Notes: generated by a model not told the origin, from the sequence alone. Shown: positions 21,251 through 33,367, numbered from the stretch's first letter. The stretch: DNA of 64,000 bases from Heliocybe sulcata (GCA_004369045.1 ML213529.1:120131-184130); one strand, 5' to 3'. Translations and numbers: made by a program.

Positions 21251-23825
21251 CGAGGATCCGCATTATTCACAGAGATCCTGGGTCTATTATCTCTCCGACT
21301 GCGGTTGAGAGGCCCTGCATTCTCTCTTTTCAAGAAAGTTTCTATCCTTCTTGCCGATTGGGTTCAATCTCATCCATGCAAAGCAAACTGGATCGATACT
21401 GGATGTCTGGTGTTGCTCTTCGGATAGAAGACGTCTTGAACTTCGTAACGTATGCCAGGTTCAGTGTATAGGTATGCTGGAGATCGCGGAGGTGAGCGCA
21501 GTCCCCGGATGTGAGAGAGGGGGACCTAAGTACCTGAGGATGGGCTAGATCAACTACTCTGGGGAAGGGCAACAATCATACGGTGTACTCTTCACGTGCG
21601 GAACGTCGAGGCAGCCATCCGGCAGGATGGAGAAGACGAGCTGGGAGCGTACGAGAGGCAGATCAGAAGAGAAGCTCGAAAACGTTACAGGAGGAAGGAA
21701 TCCCGCTCCTACCATCACAGAAGCAGAAAGTAAGGCCGATTGATTGGCTGTCGGGTTACCATGTCTTTTGCGGCTTTGAAGAGATTGACTTTACGGACGA
21801 GTACTTGGCCGTCAGAATGCATACCATATATACTTGAAGCTGTCGAAGCAGTCCAAGGACATTTTAGTAGATCGGACTACGCTCGAGCGGTCAGAACAGC
21901 GAGAGAAAAGTGTCGTAGCCAAGAAGCAAGCAGCGTAGCGAGAGGAGGATATGACGGAGCGCAAATAAATACCGATGACGACAAGAAACTATCGTTCAAG
22001 AGAACAGAGTCTATGATCTGAGCGGCAATAAAGCAATCCCAGATGAAATATTCGGGATGGCACAGTGACTGCGAATGGACGACGTGGCAAGGGACAACAT
22101 GGGAAGCAGTGAGAAAAGTAGAAGACGTGCCTCTTCATTAATTTCGGGAGTATAGTAGCTTATCTGCGATATGAAGCGGTGCGACCGTAGCAGAGCAGCA
22201 CGCGCCAGTAGCTTCAGCGAAGCCGAATGATCCAATACGATTGACTAGACCAGCAAGAGCTGCCGTAGGTAGTAGCCACAGCAGATCCAAACGCCGAGAT
22301 CAAGGCCGAACGAGTGCGCATTATGCAAACCAGGTAGGCAAGACACTCAGGAACCAGGCTTCAGATCGTGACAGTCGCGAATGACGAGACCCGGACGAAG
22401 AGGCGCGCTAATTATACCCTGGCCGGTAAAGGCAGGTCCGTCTCAAGCATTGAAGGTCGCCCATTAATGTCGGTGGAATCTCTGATGGAGAACCAGTTCG
22501 ACTTGCGCGTTGGCAAGACGTCGACGAGGACTCGGTAGTTCCGCGAACGCAAGGAGAGAGAGTCGTACCTCGCGGCGAAAGATGCTGGGATACCAGGTAC
22601 AGCGGCCAGCCAGACCGGCTCAGGGCCATCCACAGCTCCCAGAGTCCACCCACAGATCGTCGTAGAAGGCTGAACGGCGGAGACGGCAAAACAATCACAT
22701 GTTCAACGTTCAATCGGCGTAAGCTTCCTGTCCCTCCCAAGCAACCCAAACACCGAGCGCACGGATTCATCCCTCCGTCGATCGTAATCACCCACCTCCG
22801 TCCGGAGAAACCAAGCTCGGCGCGTCATATACCACCGGCGAGGGCCAAGCTCTCCCCCTGCGCTGCCACGTTCCGGGGTACGGCGCGGGGAAGCGGGGGA
22901 GGTAGCACCTGAGGTTAGTGAACGGGATAAGATGGACCACAGTACGCTTGGTAGACGAAGATCCTCGGATGGACGGGGGATCGAAGGAAAGACACGCAAA
23001 TCCACAAGCCCTGGGGCGGCCACTCTGCTAAAACGACGCAGCCAGTGGCTCTTGTGCCCATCTCAACCAGGAATACTCACGAGCAAGCCATCGGACATTA
23101 ATCGAATTCACCCAACAGCCGTAGTAAGAGTAGCCACGATAATCGCCGCGTACCATGATCCCTCCCAGACGATTAAAACGAGGATTCTATATCTCCAGTT
23201 CCTATATCGAGTCCAAAGGTTAACCGGTTAGCAGCGGGATAATACATGGACGACACGCACGTTCATTTCGGTGAACAGACCATACCTTCGTATAGCTCTG
23301 GCAGCTAGTAACCGAAGCGCTCATGCAAGGCGCCCACAACGCGCTTTAATTGTGGCTGTCAGATATCGTGTCCTTGTTTACCTCCAGACAATCTCCCGCC
23401 ACCCATAACATAAACCACTTCATTCCTACATAAATCATCAAGTCATACATTCGTAATCATTACTACATATCCCACCCTCATAATACTCATAACAAAACCC
23501 ACACCGTCCATCTCGGCTTCCCTATCCTACAAACCATAAAGCGCGACGCATAGATACCCAAGTCCATGAGCTCGTCTAGTAATAACATAACCATAACCAC
23601 CGGGCTCCAGTGCATAAGTTTTGAAGAGGCCCGGGGAAGGATAAATCGATAACGGAGGGATAATTTACAGTCGATAGTCGATAAGGATAACATATTCTTG
23701 TTGGAAAATTAATGGCGTCTTGCTTTTACTTGCTGGTAATACGATGCGTAAGTTGCTTCTACTTTGGCGTTGGCTGCATGCGGGTCAGCATAGGGTCCTT
23801 GAAGAGCCGAGAAAAAACTCACGTA
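21251..23825. other. Gene-poor, purine-rich stretch
   Basis: From about 21580 to 22330 the plus strand is markedly A/G-rich. It holds short Arg/Lys/Glu-rich frames (for example AYERQIRREARKRYRRKES near 21640-21705) broken by stops. This looks like old coding or mobile-element sequence, but I cannot assign a family. From about 23340 to 23700 the sequence is AT-richer and featureless, leading into the 3' end of the DUF6699 gene. Confidence 0.35.
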
Positions 23826-24731
23826 TCACCACTGAGCAGGAACCAGCTCCCACTGACTTCCTCCCGTCCACATCAGGCCTCCGAAGCGCGTATTCCCGGC
23901 CAACCAGTCAACCCTCTTCACGCCCTTCCTTCTTTCTTCTTCAAACCGCGGGTCCACACCAGTCATACTGGTGCTCCGTTGCCGACTACCGCTCCTCCCC
24001 TGAGGTCCCGGAGCCGACACGCTGCCTCTTCGGCCGCGCGCGTCGGTTGGAGAGCTAGTGAGGTAGCGCTGGTACCGCCGCATGTAAGATGCGTTCACCC
24101 GCTTCTGCTTCTCCTCATCGAGCATGTTCCACTCGAGCTTACTAGCAGGCGTTCGGAGGCTAGTATACAGGTGCGCAAGGACGTCCGCGACGGTCACGTA
24201 CGGCACCAGCTCCGGTGCGCGCCCATACTCGCCGCCTCCCCCTCCTCCGGTTGCTGTGCTAGGCTGGATGTTAACAACCCAGTCGCGCGCGCATCCCACA
24301 GGACGGAGGGACACGGAGAGGTGCTTGACGGCGGGTGAGGTTGCGGGCTGCAGGAGCGCGGCAGGGTGAATGAGGAGGGCAGATGGATCGAAAGGGAGGG
24401 AGAGGTCATAGGACACGGGCGAGGAGTGGGCAAGGAGGGGATGGATGGCCATGGGGCCTACGAGGGGCGGGGAGGACGAGCTGGAGGACGACGAGGACTG
24501 CGAGGAGAGAGCAGGGGAGAACGGCTGCATGGGACCGGGTTTTGCGTTCGGGTAGAAGGTGGGCGGCACACGGGCGTACTGAGCGACGGCTGGGAGAATG
24601 CCATAGTCGGAAGGGGGTGTTTCAGGACCGTCCGTGTCGAGGGAGGAGTTGGAGGAGGAGGGGGAGATGGGGTGGACCAGGTTCCGCGTCGAGTCGAAGT
24701 GGACCTTGCGGGCTGAGAGTGGTGTGGGCAT
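23826..24731 (-). CDS. DUF6699 domain protein A
   Basis: A single 301-aa exon. Residues 1-85 are disordered and Ser/Pro-rich with an SSQSSSSSSSSSPP run. The DUF6699 domain starts near residue 95 with MAIHPLLAHSSPVSYDLSLP (the HPLL...yDl entry motif). It continues with a strand HLSVSLRPVGCARDWVVNI and the helix-rich part YVTVADVLAHLYTSLRTP. It ends with YMRRYQRYLT, then VKRVDWLAGNTRFGGLMW, the usual closing motif (RVDwL...FgGL). Known: DUF6699 proteins are abundant in Agaricomycetes and have no known function. A TATA box stands about 140 bp upstream. A Gly-rich insert (GGGGGG) and a Ser/Arg insert lie in loops. Two more family members occur at the right end of the window. Confidence 0.85.
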   Translation of the reverse strand: MPTPLSARKVHFDSTRNLVHPISPSSSNSSLDTDGPETPPSDYGILPAVAQYARVPPTFYPNAKPGPMQPFSPALSSQSSSSSSSSSPPLVGPMAIHPLLAHSSPVSYDLSLPFDPSALLIHPAALLQPATSPAVKHLSVSLRPVGCARDWVVNIQPSTATGGGGGGEYGRAPELVPYVTVADVLAHLYTSLRTPASKLEWNMLDEEKQKRVNASYMRRYQRYLTSSPTDARGRRGSVSAPGPQGRSGSRQRSTSMTGVDPRFEEERRKGVKRVDWLAGNTRFGGLMWTGGSQWELVPAQW

Positions 24732-24868
24732 GGTGGCTACAGTAAGGGCGATCTAAGATACAGGCGGGGTATTTGAGGCCGGTGGCTGACTGATGGACGG
24801 CTGACGATACGAGTTGCTATGATGCGAGCGATGCAGTGATTTTGGTGATCTGCGGAGGGACAGAGTCC

Positions 24869-24878
24869 ATTTATATAG
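24869..24878 (-). promoter_or_regulatory. TATA box of DUF6699 gene A
   Basis: On the minus strand the site reads TATATAAATG, about 140 bp upstream of the ATG at 24731. The longer spacing implies a leader of roughly 110 nt. Confidence 0.45.
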
Positions 24879-24899
24879 TAGAGATGAGGCGCGGGCGGG

Positions 24900-27800
24900 G
24901 TGCTATCGCATGGGCGAGCACTGAGAAAGCTGTGGCTGCGGTGTTGCACTGAGGAATTGCCGGATGCGGGGAGGGCTACTTGGGTGGGGGTCGTCAGATG
25001 AGGCGCGTATTATAGGCTGCAGATCTGGGGCGCGTGACACTCACTGCAGTGAAGGCGGTACGCGTCGCCGTCGTGACAGATTCTCTCCTTTGTTCGCTGT
25101 TGAGTTGTTGCGTTGACGTGGGCGCGGTCGTTGCACGCGACGACGGCAGTACGCAACTAGACCAAGATGGTTGGGCGTCAAGGGGTGCGGGAAAGTTCAA
25201 GTCGGACAACGGAATGGTTGGGAGATGAAATAGTGGGGGGACGTCGGAGCAGTTCAGGGGGCGAGCTGAGGTTGGTTTTTCTTGTTCGGGTTGGCATGTC
25301 GAGGCGGCGCACCTTGGCGCACAGCTTCCAAAACAGCGATCTTGTTCGATCCTCCACGTGAGATGACGACAAGCCGTTGCTTTGCGAACCGACCGCTCCT
25401 CACAGTGAACCAGTTTGCGGCACCGAGACCGCCGCGGGTCAAACTTCGCTGCCCTACTCCGTGGCGAAGTCTGCTACGAGTTCACCGTCAGTTGTCATTC
25501 CGATGGCTCTGAGAGCAAGAAATGAAAAAAAAAAAAAAAATGCAAACCACAGTCCAGCATTACTGCAATAATGTAAATCTTTTTTCAACTACATCTCGAC
25601 ACACCCCTCTGTCCCAGCCAGGTCTAGTGGAAGCATCGATAATCTCCCTGAACAATGCAAGAGAAAGATAGAAGTGTACCGCACTAACCAAGGTGTATCT
25701 TGTGACTAGCTTTCTATTAAGCCCTGGCAAATGACGGTGGAATGACTCGGCCACCGCGCAACACTTCAGAATAACATGCACAAGAGGAGTGGGGGGAAGG
25801 GGGGAAAGGGCGACGGTCTACGAGCAAGCCAAGAATCGGCTTATAAGCAAAACCAACTTCTACAGGTGACGTACATCCGGCTGAGCATCGAACACACGAG
25901 AGATTACACCAGAAGCAAGGTGAAGTGGCGAGTGAAGACGTAACGAAACAGGCAATGAGAACGCCATATCGGGACAACAGTGGCGTGTAACGTTTCCACG
26001 AAGTGCCAGCGTAGTCAGTTCCCACGCAGAGTGCGAAGCCTGATTCTCGCCATGTCACAAAAATACAACGCGGACCCATCTCTCCGTCCAACCCCGTATC
26101 CATATTCACCGCAGCTTTGTTGTTGAATCTTGTTGTTGTAGTCGTTGCCTCTACCCCGGAGGTGATCTACGTCGCTATCACTATCAATCAAGAACAATAA
26201 CCCACATCACCTCGTCCTGAACACATCCTATGGTGCAGTCACAACAAACCGCTCTGATTTCTTTACCAGGCCCAACTTCATTCGTATTGAAAGGCATAGC
26301 AACGCGCTAATACGTCAGGTGGACTTCCCATCCTTGTCTGTAATGAACAGGTCTATTCTTGTCCGTTTCCCACCTATCGCTGCATTACACCTCCGTGCGA
26401 GCCTGGGCCTCCTCATACAAGATCTGTGCACCCCGTATCTCGAGCTTCCCCCACGTCAAGTACTGTTCTTCTCTCTGATGATGGGTGTCGACGTCCCTTT
26501 AGAGCTAAATTGGACATCCTCGTACCCGAACAAGCCACTCCTGCGGCGCTTGAACTTGTACTATGGTGTCAATAATGACCTTTTTATCGCGAGCCTGCTC
26601 TGCTATGATGGCGCTATCTAAGCCAGTGATGTTGCGACTGCCCCCGAATGCATACTTACCCGCATCAAACGCGTTGAATGGACGACGTCACGCCGATAAA
26701 CTAGACATCGTGGCTTTAATGTCCCGGAATGAACGTGCGCCTCTTCCCATCTTATCCAGCTCACCTCGCATCCGCTCACCTCCGCGAAGTAGGCCTTCAA
26801 TGATATCCCAAATTAGACGATTCAAGCACGTTAGTACTCCACGCTAACCGATCTGAATTGTAGCCCGGCCCACTGCAGTAACGGACCAGCCACCACCGAC
26901 ACTCTGACCTACGGCCTCTAGCGCTCGGTTCCAGCCTACCATTCAGCCCTATCAGAACCTTACTTAGATCTGAAGACAGCCACAGTACTGTCATCTATCA
27001 TAGGAAGGCTACACTGCATACCGTAATGCCTCTCAGACTCGTCCAATGCTATGCAAACGCAATCACCTGCCGAACGTACTGGACTGGACTCAGTTCAACG
27101 GCCTAGTGCCACTATCAGAACGTGATCATACGACCCGTCCACAGCTACCCTGCCCTGATCTTCTCCTGCGCACCCTGCCCCTCTTTCCCACACCATCCCA
27201 CAAGCTCTCTCCATTCAAATCCTTCTCAATAGCCCTAGAATATGCTTATCCTGGCCATCAAACGCATACACTCTGCTGCTTTCTCAGTCGCCTCGAGCCA
27301 CCGGCAAACTTACTCGATCAGGTGTACAATGACCAGCGTAATATAGCGCCTAAAGACGAACTCGGAACGCAGACGCTCGCTCGCGCAGCCTTCGGCGATA
27401 TTCCAGCGCGCTCGGGTCCATGTTAGCGCCAAGCCGCATCGCAGCGCATACAGTCGGAACGTCATCTATCAACACCCTAGGAAAGCTAGAGCTGCGCATG
27501 AATAATCTCAATTCATCTGTAGTGCCACTATCAGAATGCGCGTCCAGAGCACCCTTGAACAGTCGCACCTGGAACGCGGTCCCATCAAGCCCAGCCACGA
27601 CTCATTTCGCGTTCACGCTATTCGAGTCCTATTGCGAGCCACTGACGCGACCTCGGATTCTTGAATAGTGCTCGCCTGAGCCCGAGGAAAGGAGGTCGGG
27701 CGACGACCCCCGCTTACTCGCTACCCCCTTCTATCTCTCCAGGAAGGTTTATCTGATCTCGTTCGGAACACAGATAACGAGTACCACTGGACGACGTCGA

Positions 27801-28590
27801 TCGCGAACCCTATCATTGTCGGGCTGCTGCTGCTCCATGATCCACGGGCTGCGCATGAAGCAGTGTGAGCCTTCCGGGTGTCTGGAGACGCAGCTCCTAC
27901 GAGACTGTATCGCCCGGTCTGACGCAGCGACCTCGAACCGTCTCTCGTCTTCTTCTCGCAATTACGCTCCATCGCGTTCAGAGGCAAGCACCGGCGCCTG
28001 TTCTCCCCTATACTGAGTCTTCCTCTCAGGGCTGAGGCGCTCGCCTTCCTCGGTCCCACCTGATGATTGCCACGCACAGCAGAGGCGCGGAATACCGACG
28101 ACCACCCACCGCCACCCTACCCTTCTGAAATCCCAGTTTCCCAGCCTTGTCCTGTCGAGTGCGCGCTCGCCGACCGAGCGTCCCTAATTCGCGGCAACAG
28201 CGGAGCGCGGTTATTACGATCGGTTTTTCTTTGGCTTCTTTCCCGGAAATGAGACCGTCATCATCTGGCAAGTCGTCCCTGCATTTACGGAAGTTAAGGC
28301 TGCAGTCCGGTTCCTGCCCTCCCGCGAAGACGGGTGGCGGGAGATACGAGCGCCCGCTTCGTTCGACGGTACATGTATATGGAAATCCCGTCCCTGCCCG
28401 TGAACGACGGGGTGGCCTTCATCTCGTCTGACCGCTTCCGGCGCAAAGGAGGGACATTGGCGATTCATCAAAGCTTTATGACCTTCCAGTTTGGCATGCT
28501 AACAACACACTTGGTTGTGATATGCCCTGGTTCTTGACGTGGGGCGGCGCTCTCGGGACTGGTCACAGCGCACCCAGCTGTTTCTCTCCT
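24900..28590. other. Gene-poor stretch, pyrimidine-rich on the plus strand from about 26.2 kb
   Basis: No gene can be supported. A run of 16 A residues stands at 25525-25540. From about 26200 the plus strand is C/T-rich, like the coding strand of the genuine genes here, and open frames of about 100 codons occur (26319-26621, 27046-27426). None has a recognised domain, and I found no splice chain joining them. This may be decayed gene sequence. Confidence 0.35.
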
Positions 28591-28593
28591 ACG

Positions 28594-29084
28594 TATGCTC
28601 AATGCTCGACTCTGTCAGGCGTGCTCTGCCAATGGCTTGGGAGAGTGGAGTTCTCGCTCGCGCGCTGGGATTGGGTAGTCCGTGCTTCGTCCTTGGTATA
28701 TTGCCCTCCGGAGCTAGATCGTCTCCAGCGGGAAGACGATGATTACGATCGAAGGAAGTGTGACCCCACGTGACCGAGCCCTCTCCGGATCTGAGCAATT
28801 CGTTACGCCGTCGGTTCTAGTGAGACTAGCTCTAGCCCAACGATATTCAGCAGCGCGCTCTTTATCTCAACGTATATATGCTCAATCGTTTCCGACTCTG
28901 TCAAAGAACCACGTACGTGGTCTGCCAACGGCTCTTGAAGCTTGAGCTTGAGTGCTCCAACTCCCTGGGATTGGGCAGTCCGTCCCTCGTCTTTGGTATA
29001 TTGCCCTCCGAACCTGGTTCGTCTCCAGCGGGAAGACGTCGAGGGACATGTGACCTTGCGCGCCCGGGCCCTCTGTGAGCAATA
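28594..29084 (+). repeat. Two-copy direct repeat, period 283-284 bp
   Basis: Copy 1 (about 28594-28800) and copy 2 (about 28877-29084) share, in order: TATGCTCAAT, GACTCTGTCA, TCTGCCAA(T/C)GGCT, CTGGGATTGGG, AGTCCGT, GGTATATTGCCCTCCG, TCGTCTCCAGCGGGAAGACG, TGTGACC and GAGCAAT. A spacer of about 76 bp separates them. The period is 283 at the left edge and 284 at the right edge, so few indels have occurred. No intact frame spans both copies. Confidence 0.8.
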
Positions 29085-29364
29085 CCTGACGCTTCCGCAG
29101 ATGTCATCCCTTGCTTTCTTTCCAAATCGCGACGGTCCAGCTTAATATTCAGTGAAGATATCGCTTCTCTCTAACGACAAATGGACATCCCTTCTCTCGA
29201 TTCAGCTGCTGCGGCAGGCGATAGACAGAACCCTCTCGTATCTGTCCCAACAACGTGTTTCCTCAACTACCCTCCCTTCGTCTCCCGCTTGCCTCCACAG
29301 AGAAGCGAACTACTGGTTAAGCTAGCGATTCCGCCGAGATTAAGTAGCGCGCTCTGGCGGTCGA

Positions 29365-29398
29365 GACGGACTTGCCTTCTCGGGTTGGGGTATATATA
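29365..29398 (+). promoter_or_regulatory. Promoter-like repeat, copy 1
   Basis: GACGGACTTGCCTTCTC is followed by a GGTTGGGG spacer and TATATATA at 29391-29398. The same element recurs exactly 1500 bp downstream. It looks like a core promoter of a duplicated, now decayed gene, since no intact frame follows. Confidence 0.4.
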
Positions 29399-30864
29399 CT
29401 TGCTTGCGTTCCTGGCTCGCGCTTGTAATATGGGTTCGACTACAGCGCACGTCATCTGGCTTTCCTACTGAGATCCATGGCCCGGGAGGTCGACTGGCGC
29501 GAGCGGATTTTGCCGCTACGCTAGGAATGCTGATGTATCTATCCTTCGTCGCTAACTTGGCTCGCTTACGCGGTTAAGCTACTTGTCGCGCCGAGATGAA
29601 TGATCTTCGCAGTCGTTAACTGTCAACATCTATCGCATATCCTTTCCTTCGTCTTTCTCATTTGTTTCCTCCCGGCAGACTCGGCTCATGCCTTTCTCGA
29701 CCGAGCGCTGGAAATAGGACGGCGCATGGACCTTCAGCTGGACTCGCATCTCCCTGTGCTTGACGTGGTGCCTGGGTCTCCTGGCCGACTCTTGCAAGCT
29801 GTCCTACACGCGTCGAGCTCTGTGACGTCTGTCGTAACTCGCCGAAATTAAAGGTGGCGACGTCACGTTCTTGATGATTGATCCGTCGCCTGTGAACGGG
29901 ATGATCTACGTTTACCTCCTTTGTAGGGCAGGTGCTCTGGGTCTGGACATCGGACCCTGTGACGCATTGCCTCTCGTCGTCTCTGTCCTTATTTCAAGCC
30001 GGGGAACGAGAAATATGGTGCATTTTTTTCAAGGAGATCAAATATCACTGTCCGTATTTTGTCTCCTGATTCCAATCGACGAACTAGACCTGGTAATGCT
30101 AATACTGGAGGCTTGCTCGAGCCGGTACTGTGACTCCGAGGTGGCATACTCGTCTTTGGTCTTGGGCTACCAGAAAATCGTCGTTTTCAGGTGACTGATG
30201 TTGTCAAAATATTGCGGCTGCCACATTCTCTCGATATTGCGTATCTTCTGCTAGGACCATCAACTTCCCCGAATACTGTCATTTTGCATCCACCAGTGTT
30301 TCACTAGCCTCCCTCAGCTAGCTTCCCTAGACTCGTCAAGGCCCCCAGAACGTGTCCGCAGCGCGAGGATGGCTCTTCCCTCGTCACTGATGTATTACGC
30401 ACCAAACTGGGCCTCTCCGGACGGAGGTGATCGATGACGATCGACTCATGTCTTAGTTTGTGTTCTTCTCTCGGTGCTCATGCAGATGGGAACGTTGAGA
30501 GTCGCACGGAACGTTCTCATGTGATTGTTCAATTGCCCAAGACTCGGCGTCTCATTCCAAGGTCTGTTGGGTCTTCAAGCTTCAAGCTTCAATCTTCAAG
30601 AGCAGACCAAGCTTCACTCCATAGCCGATAGCCAGTGAGCTCTGGATTTGTGGATGTCGGCTCTACGTTCGCTCTGTTTGTAGCCCGACCTGTCACTTCA
30701 GCACGTCCTGGACGCTTCATTTTTTCCCCTTCTGATGTCGACATCTCTCGACCGTGCGTCCCGTCAATTCCGGTATACTCCTCTAGGTCTCGCTCATGCA
30801 AGAGCTTGAACTGGCTCGAATCTCAGTACTCCCACCAAAATGCATGACCAAGTTTCGACGCCTG

Positions 30865-30896
30865 ACCGGACTTGCCTTCTCAGGGCAGGGTATATA
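30865..30896 (+). promoter_or_regulatory. Promoter-like repeat, copy 2
   Basis: ACCGGACTTGCCTTCTC is followed by AGGGCAGGG and TATATAA from 30891, matching the element at 29365 position for position. No intact coding frame follows. Confidence 0.4.
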
Positions 30897-31873
30897 AGGT
30901 TCGTCATTCGCGGCTGCCACGGTTTTCAGATCCTGGGAATGAAATGCCTGGCTTACCTACGCGTCGCTGTCACTGCTATATATCGCCCTCCTACCTTGGT
31001 CTACCTCGCTCATCTGTGCATAGGGCAGGTGCGCAGGGAGGTTACCACCGCAGCTCTTGGTGCACGGTGGTCTAGACAACAGGCTTGCCTTGTTCGCTTC
31101 GGTCAAGTGTCCTGGCTTCTGCCCCTCTGCTAGGATTACGACCTCTTCATATCGCACATAAGCTACTATACTCCCGAGATTAGTGAGCGTGGAAGTGTTG
31201 CAATGTTTACTGCGGCACCACGTCTTATCTCGCGCCAAACCGTCTAGTTGTGGTCCCTGCGGAACTCTGGCCGCCGTATGCCCGACGTCTCCACCAGTAT
31301 TTCCTCCGTATGCTCCCTTTCTGGTGAAGCAGCGTTTGCTTGTGGTAAGCACCGTTTTGAATGATGTCGCTGGCGATTTACGTGAGCTCCTTTCAGTTGG
31401 CCGGAATAATCGCTGGACACGTTGTCGATTGCATCAGTCTACTGGAAAATCCAGAGCGGTCAGCTCACATCCGACCTTACAATATGCCACTGATGGAATG
31501 ACGCCTTGAAACCACATCTGTGCAAGTCTACGCATCACACGGTACTTCGCGGGCATGTCACTCTTGGACACGGAGACAGCATCAAGTGCTTGGACGGCTG
31601 CGCGGGCTATACTGGTAATTCCTCATGTGCCGCTAATTCCAATTCAACTCCGAGGTCAACGAACTGGTTTACGGACAGCGCCGCCTGCGCAGTGATTCAC
31701 AATCTCAGTGTTGTCTTAGCAGTCGAACGGCAGAGTTTAGGCTGAGACGCGCGCGTGCCTGGTTCTTGTGGCTCTTAGCGGGCGGCCAGAGGTCTACAGG
31801 AGAAGGTCATTCAAATCAAGGGAAAACACACGGACATTGTGCGACTCTAGCTCCTCGGTCTCCGGTCAGTCAT

Positions 31874-32648
31874 CTGCTGAATGGGCTACTGTGTGTCATG
31901 TTCGAAGCTGGAACTCGTAGGTGCCATCTGGAATAACGATATCCCATAATTGTCGCCATTGGAGAGACATAGCCCTCGGTGCACTTGCTCTCTGGACGAA
32001 CATTGGAGGTCCGATTTCGTATCCTATCGCACGCCCTCTATTGTACATGGAGAGGTCCAAGGCATACCAGCTTGGCCTGCGAAATCCGTGGCTGACCTTC
32101 AAGAGACGCTCAAGGTTTGTTAATGCACTGGAGTCAATGAGAGCCATTGACATCGGGACCGTTCACTCACGCTTAAGACAGAGGATCCCCTCGGCTTGGG
32201 GCGCGTTCGCAGGTCCTGTCGTGCCCGGGTGACGGAAAGTCACAGTATATCTGATCCAACTTCGATTCGCGACGATGAGTCGCTTTTCCTGCCAACTGGG
32301 ACACGTATATTCTCTTTGGCAGTGCCAGCTTTAAGGCGCCAACGTCTGGCGGGTTGTGAACTGCCTCCGTATCATTCTTCCCTGGCAGCATTGACAATAT
32401 CGTATATCGCCCTCCCGTTCGAGGCCGAGCTGGGCTTCCGCACGTTTGCACACGCACTCTCCGCGCACGACCAGTCTTCGGTATCTCATATTGCGCATTC
32501 AATGTCGATGAGAGCCGAGAGGCCCGACGACTCCTCTCTCGAGTGTCTCATCTTGAAGCTCCTGGGTACGTCCCAGTTCTGGGCGGTGTTAATACTATCT
32601 CCTTGGACCTTGACTTGTCTGGGCGTCGAGATCGGCCCTCGCATATAG
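31874..32648 (+). pseudogene. Decayed F-box/LRR paralogue
   Basis: Fragments in order match the two intact F-box proteins. LLNGLLCVMFEAGT answers LPDELLSVVFEWGS. ITISHNCRHWRDIALGALALWTNI answers the F-box tail. RPLLYMERSK answers RPLMYIERSR. Then FLPTGTRIFSLAVPALRRQRLAGCELPPYHSSLAALT matches the first leucine-rich turns (given here only as short cores: LFLPT, AGCELPPYHSSL), and SLECLILKLL and CLGVEIGP match later turns. The pieces lie in different frames with stops between. Homology ends near residue 330 of the intact proteins. It sits immediately upstream of module copy 2, so it is a truncated tandem neighbour. Confidence 0.8.
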
Positions 32649-32680
32649 TCGCCTGAAACTGCTGGCTTGGTCCACCCGGC

Positions 32681-32718
32681 GCCTTAGGCCGTCTGCGGCA
32701 CGCTATGCGGCCTAAGGC
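32681..32718. repeat. Perfect 11-bp inverted repeat
   Basis: GCCTTAGGCCG (32681-32691) and CGGCCTAAGGC (32708-32718) are exact reverse complements around a 16-nt loop. It lies about 30 bp after the end of the decayed F-box copy, near the left edge of module copy 2. In copy 1 only the right arm has a recognisable counterpart. It could be a hairpin or a footprint of the rearrangement. Confidence 0.55.
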
Positions 32719-33367
32719 AAAAAATCGCCGATGGCGTTGCAAGTCAGAGCGCCTGCACCACGATGAATGAGAGCGAGGGAGAAGCCAAGGAGATAAATGC
32801 CTGCATTTTGTCAATCGTGGCAGGCAAGGGCGCGGCATACACGGATTCGCTGTGATAATCCATTATTTGTTCACTTCTTTGTAGACACGACGAGGAGCCC
32901 TCTTAAAGGCCGGACTCTAGGACAGGCAAGTGCGGGTTCCTTCTCAAGTCATATTATCGTGTGAGAAGGGTCAGGTTCAGTCCATGCTGGTGATACATTG
33001 TCCAAGTCATCTCGATAATCGGGTCTGTATCCCCTCGCATGCAACACTTCACTATATGAATGCAATAACGGAGATCGTTTCAAATTTGCGAACCAATTGT
33101 CCTATTGACCTCTGAGATCTGAGGTCTCAGTCGACTGACTGTGAAGGATAATGGAGTGCATATAGTCCTACCGTTGATGTTTCTACACGACCGAATTTGT
33201 TCAAGTCTGAAAAGCTGAGCGCTGAGCTCATGATCAGAGAATCGACGAACCAAGTGCCACAGCTTGTTTGCCGCTGTTTTGCGCTCCTGCAAGTTGCTCG
33301 AGTCAATGTGAGCGCTAACCTCAAGCTGCTGTTAAAATCGGGCTTGATAAGGGCCGTAGGTCTCCTC

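Larger units (their letters stand above)
29085..31870. other. Gene-poor stretch with promoter-like repeats
   Basis: Plus-strand C/T-rich sequence without a supported gene. It holds the paired promoter-like segments at 29365 and 30865, and a hexamer run (CTTCAAGCTTCAAG) near 30578-30600. Frames of up to about 130 codons show no recognised domain. Confidence 0.35.

Noticed and set aside
21580-22330. A/G-rich Arg/Lys-rich frames as a possible mobile-element relic
   Set aside because: The frames are short and broken and no diagnostic domain or terminal repeat could be seen, so no family was assigned.
25525-25540. Run of 16 A as a possible retrocopy tail
   Set aside because: No gene-like sequence or target duplication is visible upstream; a plain homopolymer is as likely.
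30578-30601. CTTCAAG-type short tandem run
   Set aside because: Only about four imperfect units; an ordinary microsatellite-like slip.
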